A stretch of 64,000 nt of DNA. Origin: Rhizobium chutanense (lineage in GTDB: Bacteria > Pseudomonadota > Alphaproteobacteria > Rhizobiales > Rhizobiaceae). Of the stretch, positions 53,308 through 61,465 are shown one piece after another; the first letter of the stretch is position 1; each line of letters starts with the position of its first letter. The stretch covers positions 52,499 to 116,498 of the forward strand of contig NZ_NWSV01000017.1 of the NCBI RefSeq assembly GCF_002531935.1, in the 5' to 3' direction. The notes under the pieces were generated by a model, which saw nothing but the letters and a program-made list of their open reading frames with translations, was not told the origin of the DNA and made no database searches. Both the position numbers and the translations under genes were made by a program.

Positions 53308-54515
53308 CGCCGATCAATCAACCCATCGCTGAGCAGGGGCGTGTCGTCTCCATCGGAGACTATATTCGCGGCAACATCCGCGAATACGGCATGTTCATCG
53401 CGCTCATCGCGATCATGGTGTTCTTCCAGTTCTCGACCGGTGGCGTTCTCTTCAGGCCGCTCAACCTGACCAACATCATTCTGCAGAACTCCTTCATCGT
53501 CATCATGGCGCTCGGCATGCTGCTGGTCATCGTCGCCGGCCATATCGATCTCTCGGTCGGCTCGGTCGTCGGCTTCATCGGCGCCATCGCCGGCGTGATG
53601 ACGGTGCAGTGGCACACCAACTATGTCCTGGCCGGTATCGTCTGCCTTGCCATGGGGGCGGTTGTCGGCGGCGTTCAGGGCTATTTCGTCGCCTATCACA
53701 AGATCCCGTCCTTCATCGTCACGCTCGCCGGCATGCTGGTCTTCCGCGGCCTGACGCTGTTCGTGATGACGGCATCCGGCACCGGCACCAGCATCGGCCC
53801 TTTCCCGCCGGAGTTCCAGCTGATCAGCATCGGCTTCCTGCCGAACCTCTTCGATATGGGCGGCATCAACTCGACCTCGATCATCCTGACCGTCATCGGC
53901 GCCGTCACGCTCTTCTATATGGCTTGGCGCAAGCGTCTTTCGAACGAGAAGCATGGCAATGATGTCGAGCCCATGTTCTTCTTCCTCGTCCAGAACGGCA
54001 TTGTCGCGCTCGCGGTTCTCGGGCTCGGCCTCCAGCTGTCGATCTATCGCGGCTTCCCGAACGTGCTTGTCGTCATGCTCGTCCTCGTCGCCGCCTATGC
54101 CTTCATCACCCGTCGCACGACCATCGGCCGGCGCATCTACGCCATGGGCGGCAACGAGAAGGCGACCAAGCTTTCCGGTATCAACACCGAGCGGCTGACC
54201 TTCCTGACCTTCGCCAATATGGGTCTGCTTGCCGGCCTGGCTGGCCTCATCGTGGCGCTGCGCCTCAACTCGGCGACCGCCAAGGGCGGTTTCGGTCTCG
54301 AGCTCGACGTCATCGCGGCCTGCTTCATCGGCGGCGCATCGGCCCAGGGCGGCGTCGGCAAGGTGACCGGTGCCGTTATCGGCGCGCTTATCATGGGCAT
54401 CATGAACAACGGCATGTCGATCCACGGCCTCGGCACCGACTCGCAGCAGATGGTCAAGGGCGCGGTGCTTCTCGCCGCCGTGTTCTTCGACGTCTACAAC
54501 AAGAACAAGGGCTGA
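53304..54515 (+). CDS. gguB: Sugar ABC transporter permease GguB
   Basis: The 403-residue permease has about ten membrane segments, with the family motif AGHIDLSVGSVVGFIGAIAG and, near the end, GGASAQGGVGKVTGAVIGALIMG. It forms the inner-membrane channel for the ChvE-bound sugar. It overlaps gguA by 4 bp. A loop near 215-230 is charged (WRKRLSNEKHGNDVEP), as in other long members. Confidence 0.93.
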   Translation: MTPINQPIAEQGRVVSIGDYIRGNIREYGMFIALIAIMVFFQFSTGGVLFRPLNLTNIILQNSFIVIMALGMLLVIVAGHIDLSVGSVVGFIGAIAGVMTVQWHTNYVLAGIVCLAMGAVVGGVQGYFVAYHKIPSFIVTLAGMLVFRGLTLFVMTASGTGTSIGPFPPEFQLISIGFLPNLFDMGGINSTSIILTVIGAVTLFYMAWRKRLSNEKHGNDVEPMFFFLVQNGIVALAVLGLGLQLSIYRGFPNVLVVMLVLVAAYAFITRRTTIGRRIYAMGGNEKATKLSGINTERLTFLTFANMGLLAGLAGLIVALRLNSATAKGGFGLELDVIAACFIGGASAQGGVGKVTGAVIGALIMGIMNNGMSIHGLGTDSQQMVKGAVLLAAVFFDVYNKNKG

Positions 54516-54562
54516 GCGCCTAAGCGCAGCCCGGGCATTCGCAGTCATATGAATGATGGATT

Positions 54563-54582
54563 CCGGCTCCCGTGGGAGCCGG
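54563..54582 (+). other. Intercistronic hairpin between gguB and gguC
   Basis: CCGGCTCCC and GGGAGCCGG are directly opposed with a 2-nt gap. There is no immediate T-run. It probably modulates mRNA processing between transporter and enzyme genes. Confidence 0.6.
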
Positions 54583-54632
54583 ACAGGCGGAGCTTTTTCT
54601 CAAGCCTCGCCGAAACGAGAAGGATTGAAGTC

Positions 54633-55628
54633 GTGCTTATTTCCCAGATCAAGGGTGCCAACGGAGAGATCGTCGTCGCCGTGCGCGAGCAGGGCGGCGC
54701 GGCCAGGTCGGTCAACAATGCCGGCAGCGTCTATGCGCTGGCGATGGAAGCCGCCGACGGCGGCAAGTCGCTTGCCGCTGTCATCGAGGCCCATGGTTAC
54801 GGCGATGCCGTCGATCTCGAAAAGGCCTATGCGGAAGGCCGTTTCCTGCCGCCGATCACCCATCCGGACGCCGCCCACCTGCATCTCACCGGCACCGGCC
54901 TGACACATCTGGGATCGGCGGCAACGCGCGATTCCATGCACAAGAAGACCAGCGAGGCGGCCGAGGAAACGCTGACCGACTCGATGAAGATGTTCAAGAT
55001 GGGCCTGGAGAACGGCAAGCCGAAGGCGGGCGAAAAGGGCGTGCAGCCCGAATGGTTCTACAAGGGCAACGGTTATGGCACGGCCGCCCCCGGCGCGCCG
55101 CTCGTCTCGCCCTCCTTCGCGCTCGACGGCGGCGAAGAGCCTGAAATGGCCGGCATCTATGTGATCGCCAAGGACGGCTCGCCGTTCCGCATCGGCTTTG
55201 CCCTGTCGAACGAGTTTTCGGACCACGTCACCGAGCGGATCAACTATCTCTATCTGGCCCACTCGAAACTGCGCCCGGCCGCCTATGGTCCGGAAATCCG
55301 CATCGGCGCCGCCCCCGACGATATTCGCGGCACTTCGCGCATCAAACGCGGCGACAAGGTGATCTTCGAAAAGCCCTTCCTGTCGGGCGAGGCGAACATG
55401 TCGCACACCTTCGCCAATCTCGAATATCACCATTTCAAATACGGCATCTTCCGTGTCCCGGGCGATGTGCATGTCCATATGTTCGGCACGGCGACGCTGT
55501 CCTTTGCCGACGGCATCAAGGCGGAAGAGGGCGATGTCTTCGAAATCGAAGTCGCCGAATTCGGCCTGGCGCTGCGCAATCCGCTGAAGGTGGCCGCCGA
55601 AGAAGAGATCGCCGTCACGCAGCTCTGA
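54633..55628 (+). CDS. gguC: GguC, FAH-superfamily sugar-acid dehydratase (AraD1-like)
   Basis: The 331-residue protein starts at a GTG after AAGGA, in place of the longer frame at 54549. The C-terminal half carries the fumarylacetoacetate-hydrolase fold with LTGTGLTHLGSAATRD, the acidic metal site PEMAGIYVI and NEFSDHVTER. In the arabinose pathway a protein of this type dehydrates L-2-keto-3-deoxyarabonate to alpha-ketoglutarate semialdehyde. Assigning this step to GguC is inference supported by the two following genes. Confidence 0.85.
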   Translation: MLISQIKGANGEIVVAVREQGGAARSVNNAGSVYALAMEAADGGKSLAAVIEAHGYGDAVDLEKAYAEGRFLPPITHPDAAHLHLTGTGLTHLGSAATRDSMHKKTSEAAEETLTDSMKMFKMGLENGKPKAGEKGVQPEWFYKGNGYGTAAPGAPLVSPSFALDGGEEPEMAGIYVIAKDGSPFRIGFALSNEFSDHVTERINYLYLAHSKLRPAAYGPEIRIGAAPDDIRGTSRIKRGDKVIFEKPFLSGEANMSHTFANLEYHHFKYGIFRVPGDVHVHMFGTATLSFADGIKAEEGDVFEIEVAEFGLALRNPLKVAAEEEIAVTQL

Positions 55629-55663
55629 TTTTCCATAGACGGTAGAGGAGGCTTGTTCAGCCC

Positions 55664-57097
55664 ATGACCATTTATCAAAACCTGATCGCCGGCGAATGGG
55701 TCGGCACCGACGCGACGAAGAACATCAACCCGTCCGATACGAACGAAGTCGTCGGCCTCTATGCCGACGGCAGCGCCGAGGACACCAAGAACGCCATCGC
55801 CGCCGCCAAGGCCGCCTTTCCGGCCTGGTCGCGCTCCGGCATCTGGGAACGCCACGTCATCCTGAAGAAGGCCGGCGACGAGATCATGGCGCGCAAGGAC
55901 GAACTCGGCGCGCTGCTCGCCCGCGAGGAAGGCAAGACCCTGCCGGAGGCCACCGGCGAAGTCATCCGCGCCTCGCAGATTTTCGAATTCTTTGCAGGCG
56001 AGGCGCTCAGGCTGGCCGGCGAGGTCATCCCGTCGGTTCGCCCGAATATCGGCGTCGAAATCACCCGAGAGGGCCTCGGCGTTATCGGCATCATCACGCC
56101 GTGGAACTTCCCGATCGCCATTCCCGCCTGGAAGATCGCCCCGGCGCTCTGCTACGGCAACACCATCGTCTTCAAGCCGGCCGAACTGGTGCCGGCTTGC
56201 TCCTGGGCGATCGTCGATATCCTGAACCGCGCCGGGCTGCCGAAGGGCGTCCTGAACCTCGTCATGGGCAAGGGCTCGGTGGTCGGCCAGGCCATGCTCG
56301 AAAGCCCCGACGTTCACGGCATCACCTTCACCGGCTCCACCGGCACTGGCCGGCGGGTCGCCGCCGCCTCCATCGAGCATAACCGCAAGTTCCAGCTCGA
56401 GATGGGCGGCAAGAACCCGATGGTCGTGCTCGACGATGCCGATCTTTCCGTCGCCGTCGAAGCCGCCGCCAATTCCGGCTTCTTCTCCACCGGCCAGCGC
56501 TGCACCGCCTCGTCGCGCCTCATCGTCACCGAAGGCATCCACGACAAGTTCGTCGCGGCGCTGACCGACAAGCTGAAGACGCTTGTCGTCGACAATGCGC
56601 TGAAGGCCGGCACCCATATCGGCCCGGTCGTCGATGAGCGGCAGTTGAAGACCGATACCGATTATATCGAGATCGGCAAAAAGGAAGGCGCCAAGCTCGC
56701 CTTCGGCGGCGAACTCGTCTCCCGCGACACGCCCGGCTTCTATCTGCAGCCGACGCTGTTTACCGAAGCGACCAACCAGATGCGCATTTCGCGCGAGGAG
56801 ATCTTCGGCCCCGTGGTCTCGGTGATCCGCGCTAGAGATTACGACGAGGCGCTCGCCATCGCCAACGACACGCCGTTCGGCCTTTCTGCCGGCATCGCCA
56901 CAACAAGCCTGAAACATGCGACGCATTTCAAGCGCAATTCGGAAGCCGGCATGGTGATGGTCAACCTGCCGACGGCCGGCGTCGATTTCCACGTTCCGTT
57001 CGGCGGCCGCAAGGGTTCGTCCTACGGTCCGCGCGAGCAGGGCAAGTACGCTGCCGAATTCTACACAACCGTCAAAACAGCCTACACGCTGGCTTAA
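55664..57097 (+). CDS. Aldehyde dehydrogenase, probable alpha-ketoglutarate semialdehyde dehydrogenase
   Basis: The 477-residue NAD(P)-dependent ALDH has ITPWNFPIAIPAWKIAPAL at the cofactor site and the catalytic Glu in LEMGGKNPM. The catalytic Cys is in STGQRCTASSRL, and EEIFGPVVSVI follows. GAGGAGG precedes the ATG. Between the sugar-acid dehydratases it would oxidise alpha-ketoglutarate semialdehyde to alpha-ketoglutarate, the last step of non-phosphorylative pentose oxidation. Specificity is inferred from neighbours. Confidence 0.92.
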   Translation: MTIYQNLIAGEWVGTDATKNINPSDTNEVVGLYADGSAEDTKNAIAAAKAAFPAWSRSGIWERHVILKKAGDEIMARKDELGALLAREEGKTLPEATGEVIRASQIFEFFAGEALRLAGEVIPSVRPNIGVEITREGLGVIGIITPWNFPIAIPAWKIAPALCYGNTIVFKPAELVPACSWAIVDILNRAGLPKGVLNLVMGKGSVVGQAMLESPDVHGITFTGSTGTGRRVAAASIEHNRKFQLEMGGKNPMVVLDDADLSVAVEAAANSGFFSTGQRCTASSRLIVTEGIHDKFVAALTDKLKTLVVDNALKAGTHIGPVVDERQLKTDTDYIEIGKKEGAKLAFGGELVSRDTPGFYLQPTLFTEATNQMRISREEIFGPVVSVIRARDYDEALAIANDTPFGLSAGIATTSLKHATHFKRNSEAGMVMVNLPTAGVDFHVPFGGRKGSSYGPREQGKYAAEFYTTVKTAYTLA

Positions 57098-57159
57098 AAC
57101 AAAGGGCGATGATCCGGGCCGTACGAGGCGGCCCGGCAATCACTTGAAGGACAGAGACG

Positions 57160-58899
57160 ATGAAAAAGAAAGCCGAATGGCCGCGCAGGCTGAGGTCGCA
57201 GGAATGGTATGGCGGCACGAGCCGCGACGTGATCTATCACCGCGGCTGGCTTAAAAACCAGGGATACCCGCACGACCTGTTCGACGGCCGGCCGGTGATC
57301 GGCATCCTCAACACCTGGTCGGATATGACCCCGTGCAACGGTCATCTGAGAGAACTCGCCGAGAAGGTGAAGGCGGGCGTATGGGAAGCCGGCGGATTCC
57401 CGCTCGAGGTGCCGGTGTTCTCGGCATCGGAAAACACTTTCCGCCCGACCGCGATGATGTACCGCAACCTGGCGGCACTCGCAGTCGAGGAAGCGATCCG
57501 CGGCCAGCCGATGGATGGCTGCGTGCTGCTCGTCGGCTGCGACAAGACCACGCCGTCGCTGCTGATGGGGGCTGCCTCCTGCGACCTGCCGTCGATCGTC
57601 GTCACCGGCGGTCCGATGCTGAACGGCTATTTCCGCGGCGAGCGCGTCGGCTCCGGCACGCATCTCTGGAAATTCTCCGAAATGGTGAAGGCCGGCGAGA
57701 TGACGCAGGCCGAATTCCTCGAGGCCGAGGCGTCGATGAGCCGCTCGTCGGGCACCTGCAACACGATGGGCACGGCCTCCACCATGGCATCTATGGCCGA
57801 AGCGCTCGGTATGGCGCTGTCCGGCAATGCCGCGATCCCGGGTGTCGATTCCCGCCGCAAGGTGATGGCGCAGCTCACCGGCCGCCGTATCGTGCAGATG
57901 GTCAAGGCCGACCTGAAGCCCTCCGAGATCATGACGAAGCAGGCCTTCGAGAACGCCATCCGCACCAATGCGGCGATCGGCGGATCGACCAACGCCGTCA
58001 TCCATTTGCTTGCGATTGCCGGCCGTGTCGGCATCGATCTGTCGCTCGACGATTGGGACCGCTGCGGCCGCGACGTGCCCACCATCGTCAACCTGATGCC
58101 GTCGGGCAAATACCTGATGGAAGAGTTCTTCTACGCCGGCGGCCTGCCGGTCGTGCTGAAGCGCCTTGGCGAGGCCGGCCTTCTGCACAAGGATGCGCTG
58201 ACGGTCTCCGGCGAAACCGTCTGGGACGAGGTCAAGGACGTCGTCAACTGGAACGAGGATGTCATCCTACCGGCTGAAAAGGCGCTGACCTCCTCGGGCG
58301 GCATCGTCGTTCTGCGCGGCAACCTCGCCCCGAAGGGCGCGGTGCTGAAGCCTTCGGCCGCCTCGCCACATCTCTTGGTGCACAAGGGCAGGGCCGTGGT
58401 GTTCGAGGATATCGACGACTACAAGGCCAAGATCAACGACGATAACCTCGACATCGACGAAACCTGCATCATGGTCATGAAGAACTGTGGGCCGAAGGGC
58501 TATCCGGGCATGGCCGAAGTCGGCAACATGGGGCTGCCGCCCAAGGTGCTGAAGAAGGGCATCCTCGACATGGTGCGCATCTCCGATGCCCGCATGTCCG
58601 GAACGGCCTATGGCACCGTCGTGCTGCACACCTCGCCGGAAGCCGCCGTCGGCGGACCGCTGGCGGTCGTGAAGAACGGCGACATGATCGAGCTCGACGT
58701 GCCGAACCGCCGCCTGCATCTCGACATATCAGACGAGGAATTGGCGCGCCGTCTCGCCGAGTGGCAGCCGAACCACGATCTGCCCAAATCAGGCTATGCC
58801 TTCCTGCATCAGCAGCATGTCGAAGGCGCAGACACCGGCGCCGACCTCGACTTCCTCAAGGGATGTCGCGGAAACGCTGTCGGCAAGGACAGCCACTGA
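57160..58899 (+). CDS. IlvD/Edd-family sugar-acid dehydratase (L-arabonate type)
   Basis: The 579-residue Fe-S dehydratase has cluster cysteines in SDMTPCNGHL, GCDKTTPS and SSGTCNTMGTAS. The C-terminal swivel segment is DARMSGTAYGTVVLH. Length and the start (EWPRRLRSQEWYGGTSRD) fit the pentonate group, not dihydroxy-acid dehydratase. It would convert L-arabonate to L-2-keto-3-deoxyarabonate. It is the last gene of the chvE operon, followed by a clear terminator. No sugar dehydrogenase or lactonase gene is present here. Confidence 0.9.
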   Translation: MKKKAEWPRRLRSQEWYGGTSRDVIYHRGWLKNQGYPHDLFDGRPVIGILNTWSDMTPCNGHLRELAEKVKAGVWEAGGFPLEVPVFSASENTFRPTAMMYRNLAALAVEEAIRGQPMDGCVLLVGCDKTTPSLLMGAASCDLPSIVVTGGPMLNGYFRGERVGSGTHLWKFSEMVKAGEMTQAEFLEAEASMSRSSGTCNTMGTASTMASMAEALGMALSGNAAIPGVDSRRKVMAQLTGRRIVQMVKADLKPSEIMTKQAFENAIRTNAAIGGSTNAVIHLLAIAGRVGIDLSLDDWDRCGRDVPTIVNLMPSGKYLMEEFFYAGGLPVVLKRLGEAGLLHKDALTVSGETVWDEVKDVVNWNEDVILPAEKALTSSGGIVVLRGNLAPKGAVLKPSAASPHLLVHKGRAVVFEDIDDYKAKINDDNLDIDETCIMVMKNCGPKGYPGMAEVGNMGLPPKVLKKGILDMVRISDARMSGTAYGTVVLHTSPEAAVGGPLAVVKNGDMIELDVPNRRLHLDISDEELARRLAEWQPNHDLPKSGYAFLHQQHVEGADTGADLDFLKGCRGNAVGKDSH

Positions 58900-58927
58900 C
58901 TGGGTAAACCAGGATTGGAAATCGATG

Positions 58928-58951
58928 AAAGGCGGGGCACACCCCGCCTTT
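58928..58951 (+). terminator. Terminator of the chvE-gguABC-catabolic operon
   Basis: AAAGGCGGGG-CACA-CCCCGCCTTT is a perfect 10-bp stem followed by CTCTTT. Confidence 0.88.
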
Positions 58952-58989
58952 CTCTTTGCGCTTGTTCAATAAAAAAATGGTATTATATT

Positions 58990-59005
58990 CTGTACAAATG
59001 TACAG
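58990..59005. promoter_or_regulatory. Operator palindrome of the vapBC-like module
   Basis: CTGTACA-AA-TGTACAG is a perfect 16-bp palindrome, 11 bp before the antitoxin start and next to the AT-rich TATTATATT. It is a likely site for antitoxin autoregulation and overlaps the probable -10 region. Confidence 0.8.
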
Positions 59006-59016
59006 GAGATATGGTC

Positions 59017-59259
59017 ATGTCTAAGACCGTCGGCGCAGCCGAGTTCAAGGCGAAATGTCTGAACCTTATCGATCAGATGGCGAAGGACGACGAATCTATC
59101 GTCATTACCAAGCGCGGCAAGCCAGTTGCCGTGCTTTCGCCGGCACCTCACACCCGCGGACGCAGCAGTATCATCGGCGCGATGAAGGGCAGCGTATTGC
59201 GTTATGACGATCCGCTGTCTCCGGCAGTCGAACCAGAGGATTGGGACGTCCTCCGTTGA
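59017..59259 (+). CDS. Phd/YefM-type antitoxin
   Basis: The 80-residue protein begins SKTVGAAEFKAKCLNLIDQM and has the KDDESIVITKRGKPVAVLSP stretch of the Phd/YefM DNA-binding fold. A disordered C-terminus (DPLSPAVEPEDWDVLR) would wrap the toxin. AGGAGA lies 7 bp upstream of the chosen ATG; an ATG two codons earlier is too close to it. The stop overlaps the toxin start. Confidence 0.9.
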   Translation: MSKTVGAAEFKAKCLNLIDQMAKDDESIVITKRGKPVAVLSPAPHTRGRSSIIGAMKGSVLRYDDPLSPAVEPEDWDVLR

Positions 59260-59666
59260 TCGTCATCGATACGCACATCCTCGTCTGGGCGATGCAGGAT
59301 GATGCGCGCCTCGGTTCACAAGCCCGGCGCATCATCGACGAGATGACGGAGAAAAGCCGCATCCTGATTTCGGCGATTACACCTTGGGAAATCGCCATGC
59401 TCGTGCAGAAGGGGCGCCTGGCGCTCGGCGACGATGTCGGGCGATGGATCGATAGCGCTCTGTCGCTGCCCGGGCTTCAGCTTGCGCCGATTGAGCCTTC
59501 CATCGCGATAGACAGCGTTCGGCTGCCCGGCGAGTTTCATGCCGACCCCGCGGATCGTATCATCGCTGCCACGGCCCGGTTCCATCGCGTGCCGTTGCTG
59601 ACGGCGGATCAAGCAATCCTCCGCTATGGAGCGCGCGGTCATCTCCAGGTTCTTGCGGCTGGATAG
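59256..59666 (+). CDS. PIN-domain (VapC-like) ribonuclease toxin
   Basis: The 136-residue protein has the PIN acidic residues: Asp in IVIDTHILVWAM, Glu in TPWEIAML and the pair in ADPADRIIAATA. It starts at a TTG overlapping the antitoxin stop (TTGA); an ATG at 59241 is an alternative. VapC toxins cut specific tRNAs or rRNA when the antitoxin is lost (established). It is convergent with the transglutaminase gene. Confidence 0.9.
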   Translation: MIVIDTHILVWAMQDDARLGSQARRIIDEMTEKSRILISAITPWEIAMLVQKGRLALGDDVGRWIDSALSLPGLQLAPIEPSIAIDSVRLPGEFHADPADRIIAATARFHRVPLLTADQAILRYGARGHLQVLAAG

Positions 59667-59686
59667 ATGCGGCTTCCCGCCCTCGC

Positions 59687-60511
59687 TCAGCTCTGGCTCT
59701 GGCTTTGCATTTGGCCGCTGTCTTCTACCTTCACCATGACCGACAGCGTTTCGCCCGGTGTGCCGATGCGCATGCCTGAAATCGGCGCGGCGTCGCGGTA
59801 GCAGAGGCCGGAGGCGATCCTGACGTAACGGGCATCCGGGCAGATCTCGTTGGCGGGATCGAAGCCGACCCAGCCGAGGCCGGGAATATGGGCTTCGGCC
59901 CAGGCGTGGGTTGCTGCCTGTTCGACCTTTTCCGCCATCATCAGATAGCCTGAGACGTAACGGGCCGGCACCTGCAGAGCGCGGGCGGCAGCAATGAAGA
60001 TGTGGGCGTGATCCTGACAGACGCCGCTCTTTTTCTCCAGCGCCTGCTCGGCCGTCGTTGCGGTATCGCTGGTGCCGGGCTTGTAATCGACCGTCGCGTG
60101 GATCGCCGCCATCAGCGCATGCATGCGGGCAAGCTCGTTATCGCCGGCGACACTCTTGACGAGTTCCTTGACCAGCTTGCCGCCCTTGGTCAGCGGCGTT
60201 TCGCGCAGAAAGAGCCAGAGCGGGCAGAAGCCGGTGTGCGGGCCGGTGACGCCGTTATTGTCGGCCGTCTCGACTTCGCCTTCGGCGAGAATACGGGTCA
60301 CGTGCTGCGCGCCTTCCAGCGAGACCAGATTGACGTGGTTGCCGTATTGGTCGTCATATTCCACTTCGGGCGTGGCGCCCTCGACGTTCAGCGACCAGCC
60401 GAGCACCTTCTGGGCGGCCGATGTCGGCGGCGTCAGCCTGAGGCGCTGGAGCGAGAATTGCGCCGGTTCGTCGTAGCGGTATTCGGTGAGGTGGCTGATC
60501 TTCAGTCTCAT
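59687..60511 (-). CDS. Transglutaminase-like cysteine protease-fold protein
   Basis: The 274-residue protein has an N-terminal beta domain (LKISHLTEYRYDEPAQFSLQRLRLTPP). The transglutaminase core carries Cys in KSGVCQDHAHIF, His in THAWAEAHIPG and Asp in WVGFDPANE. Members are cytoplasmic amide-bond enzymes of unknown substrate. It is third in a minus-strand operon with the alpha-E and ATP-grasp genes, a conserved trio in proteobacteria. Confidence 0.9.
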   Translation of the reverse strand: MRLKISHLTEYRYDEPAQFSLQRLRLTPPTSAAQKVLGWSLNVEGATPEVEYDDQYGNHVNLVSLEGAQHVTRILAEGEVETADNNGVTGPHTGFCPLWLFLRETPLTKGGKLVKELVKSVAGDNELARMHALMAAIHATVDYKPGTSDTATTAEQALEKKSGVCQDHAHIFIAAARALQVPARYVSGYLMMAEKVEQAATHAWAEAHIPGLGWVGFDPANEICPDARYVRIASGLCYRDAAPISGMRIGTPGETLSVMVKVEDSGQMQSQSQS

Positions 60512-60523
60512 GTTCTGATCCGC

Positions 60524-61465
60524 TTAAACGTAGAACCGGTAGCCGTCGGAAATCTCGGCGCCGAGCTGGTTGTTGCGCGAGACGAAATCCTCGAGGAACT
60601 CGTGCAGGCCCTGATCCATGATGTCGCGGATCGCTCTGGTCTGCAGCGTGGTGCGGATCGCATCGGCGGTATCGTGGGCGGGCAGCCGCGCCTCATAATC
60701 CTGGGCGAGATAACCGAGATTGCTGACAATCTTCTCGTAGCAATAGGCGAGCGAGCGCGGCATCTGCACATTGAGGGTCAGGAAGTCGGCGATGTTCATC
60801 GCCCGGTATTCGCCATCATAGGCCCAGCTATAGGCACGGTGCGCGGAGACCGAGCGCAAGATCGATTCCCACTGCACGTTGTCGAGCGAGGAGCCGACCG
60901 CCGAGACCGAGGGCAGCAGCACGTAATATTTCACGTCGAGGATGCGGCTGGTATTGTCGGCGCGCTCGATGAAGGTGCCGATGCGGGCGAAATTATAGAG
61001 CTCGTTGCGCAGCGTCGAGCCATGAAAGGCGCCGCGGATGAGGCCGGCACGGCGCTTGATGACGTCGATCACTTCGGGTAGGTCGGCGGCCTTGACGCGT
61101 TTTTCGAGCAGGGCCTTCAGCTCGATCCAGCATTCGTTGGTCGCTTCCCAGGTCTCGCGTGTCAGCGCGGTGCGCACCATGCGGGCATTGTTGCGGCCGG
61201 ACTCGATGCAGGACATGACGCTCGACGGATTGGCGCGATCGCGCAGGAGATAGTCGATCGCTTCGGCGTTGGTCAGCTTCGTGCGGCTCTCGTCATAAGC
61301 CTCACGCACGCCGGCACTTTGCAGCACGCCGTCCCAATTGTCGTCGCCGGCGCTGCTGCGGGTGAGCGACATACGCAGCCCGGCATCGACCAGGCGGGCG
61401 ATATTTTCGGCGCGCTCGATGTAACGGAACATCCAGTAAAGGCCGTTTGCAGTTCTTCCGAGCAT
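60524..61465 (-). CDS. Alpha-E domain protein
   Basis: The 313-residue all-helical protein begins MLGRTANGLYWMFRYIERAE, the signature of the alpha-E family. It also has NPSSVMSCIESGRNNARMVR and RADNTSRILDVKYY. Its biochemical role is not established, but it always travels with an ATP-grasp enzyme and a transglutaminase. Its ATG overlaps the ATP-grasp stop, with 12 bp to the next gene. Confidence 0.9.
   Translation of the reverse strand: MLGRTANGLYWMFRYIERAENIARLVDAGLRMSLTRSSAGDDNWDGVLQSAGVREAYDESRTKLTNAEAIDYLLRDRANPSSVMSCIESGRNNARMVRTALTRETWEATNECWIELKALLEKRVKAADLPEVIDVIKRRAGLIRGAFHGSTLRNELYNFARIGTFIERADNTSRILDVKYYVLLPSVSAVGSSLDNVQWESILRSVSAHRAYSWAYDGEYRAMNIADFLTLNVQMPRSLAYCYEKIVSNLGYLAQDYEARLPAHDTADAIRTTLQTRAIRDIMDQGLHEFLEDFVSRNNQLGAEISDGYRFYV

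Noticed and set aside
54600..57139. Minus-strand frames of 292 and 570 codons opposite gguC and the aldehyde dehydrogenase
   Set aside because: Shadows rich in Asp, Arg and Gly; the plus-strand genes are unambiguous.
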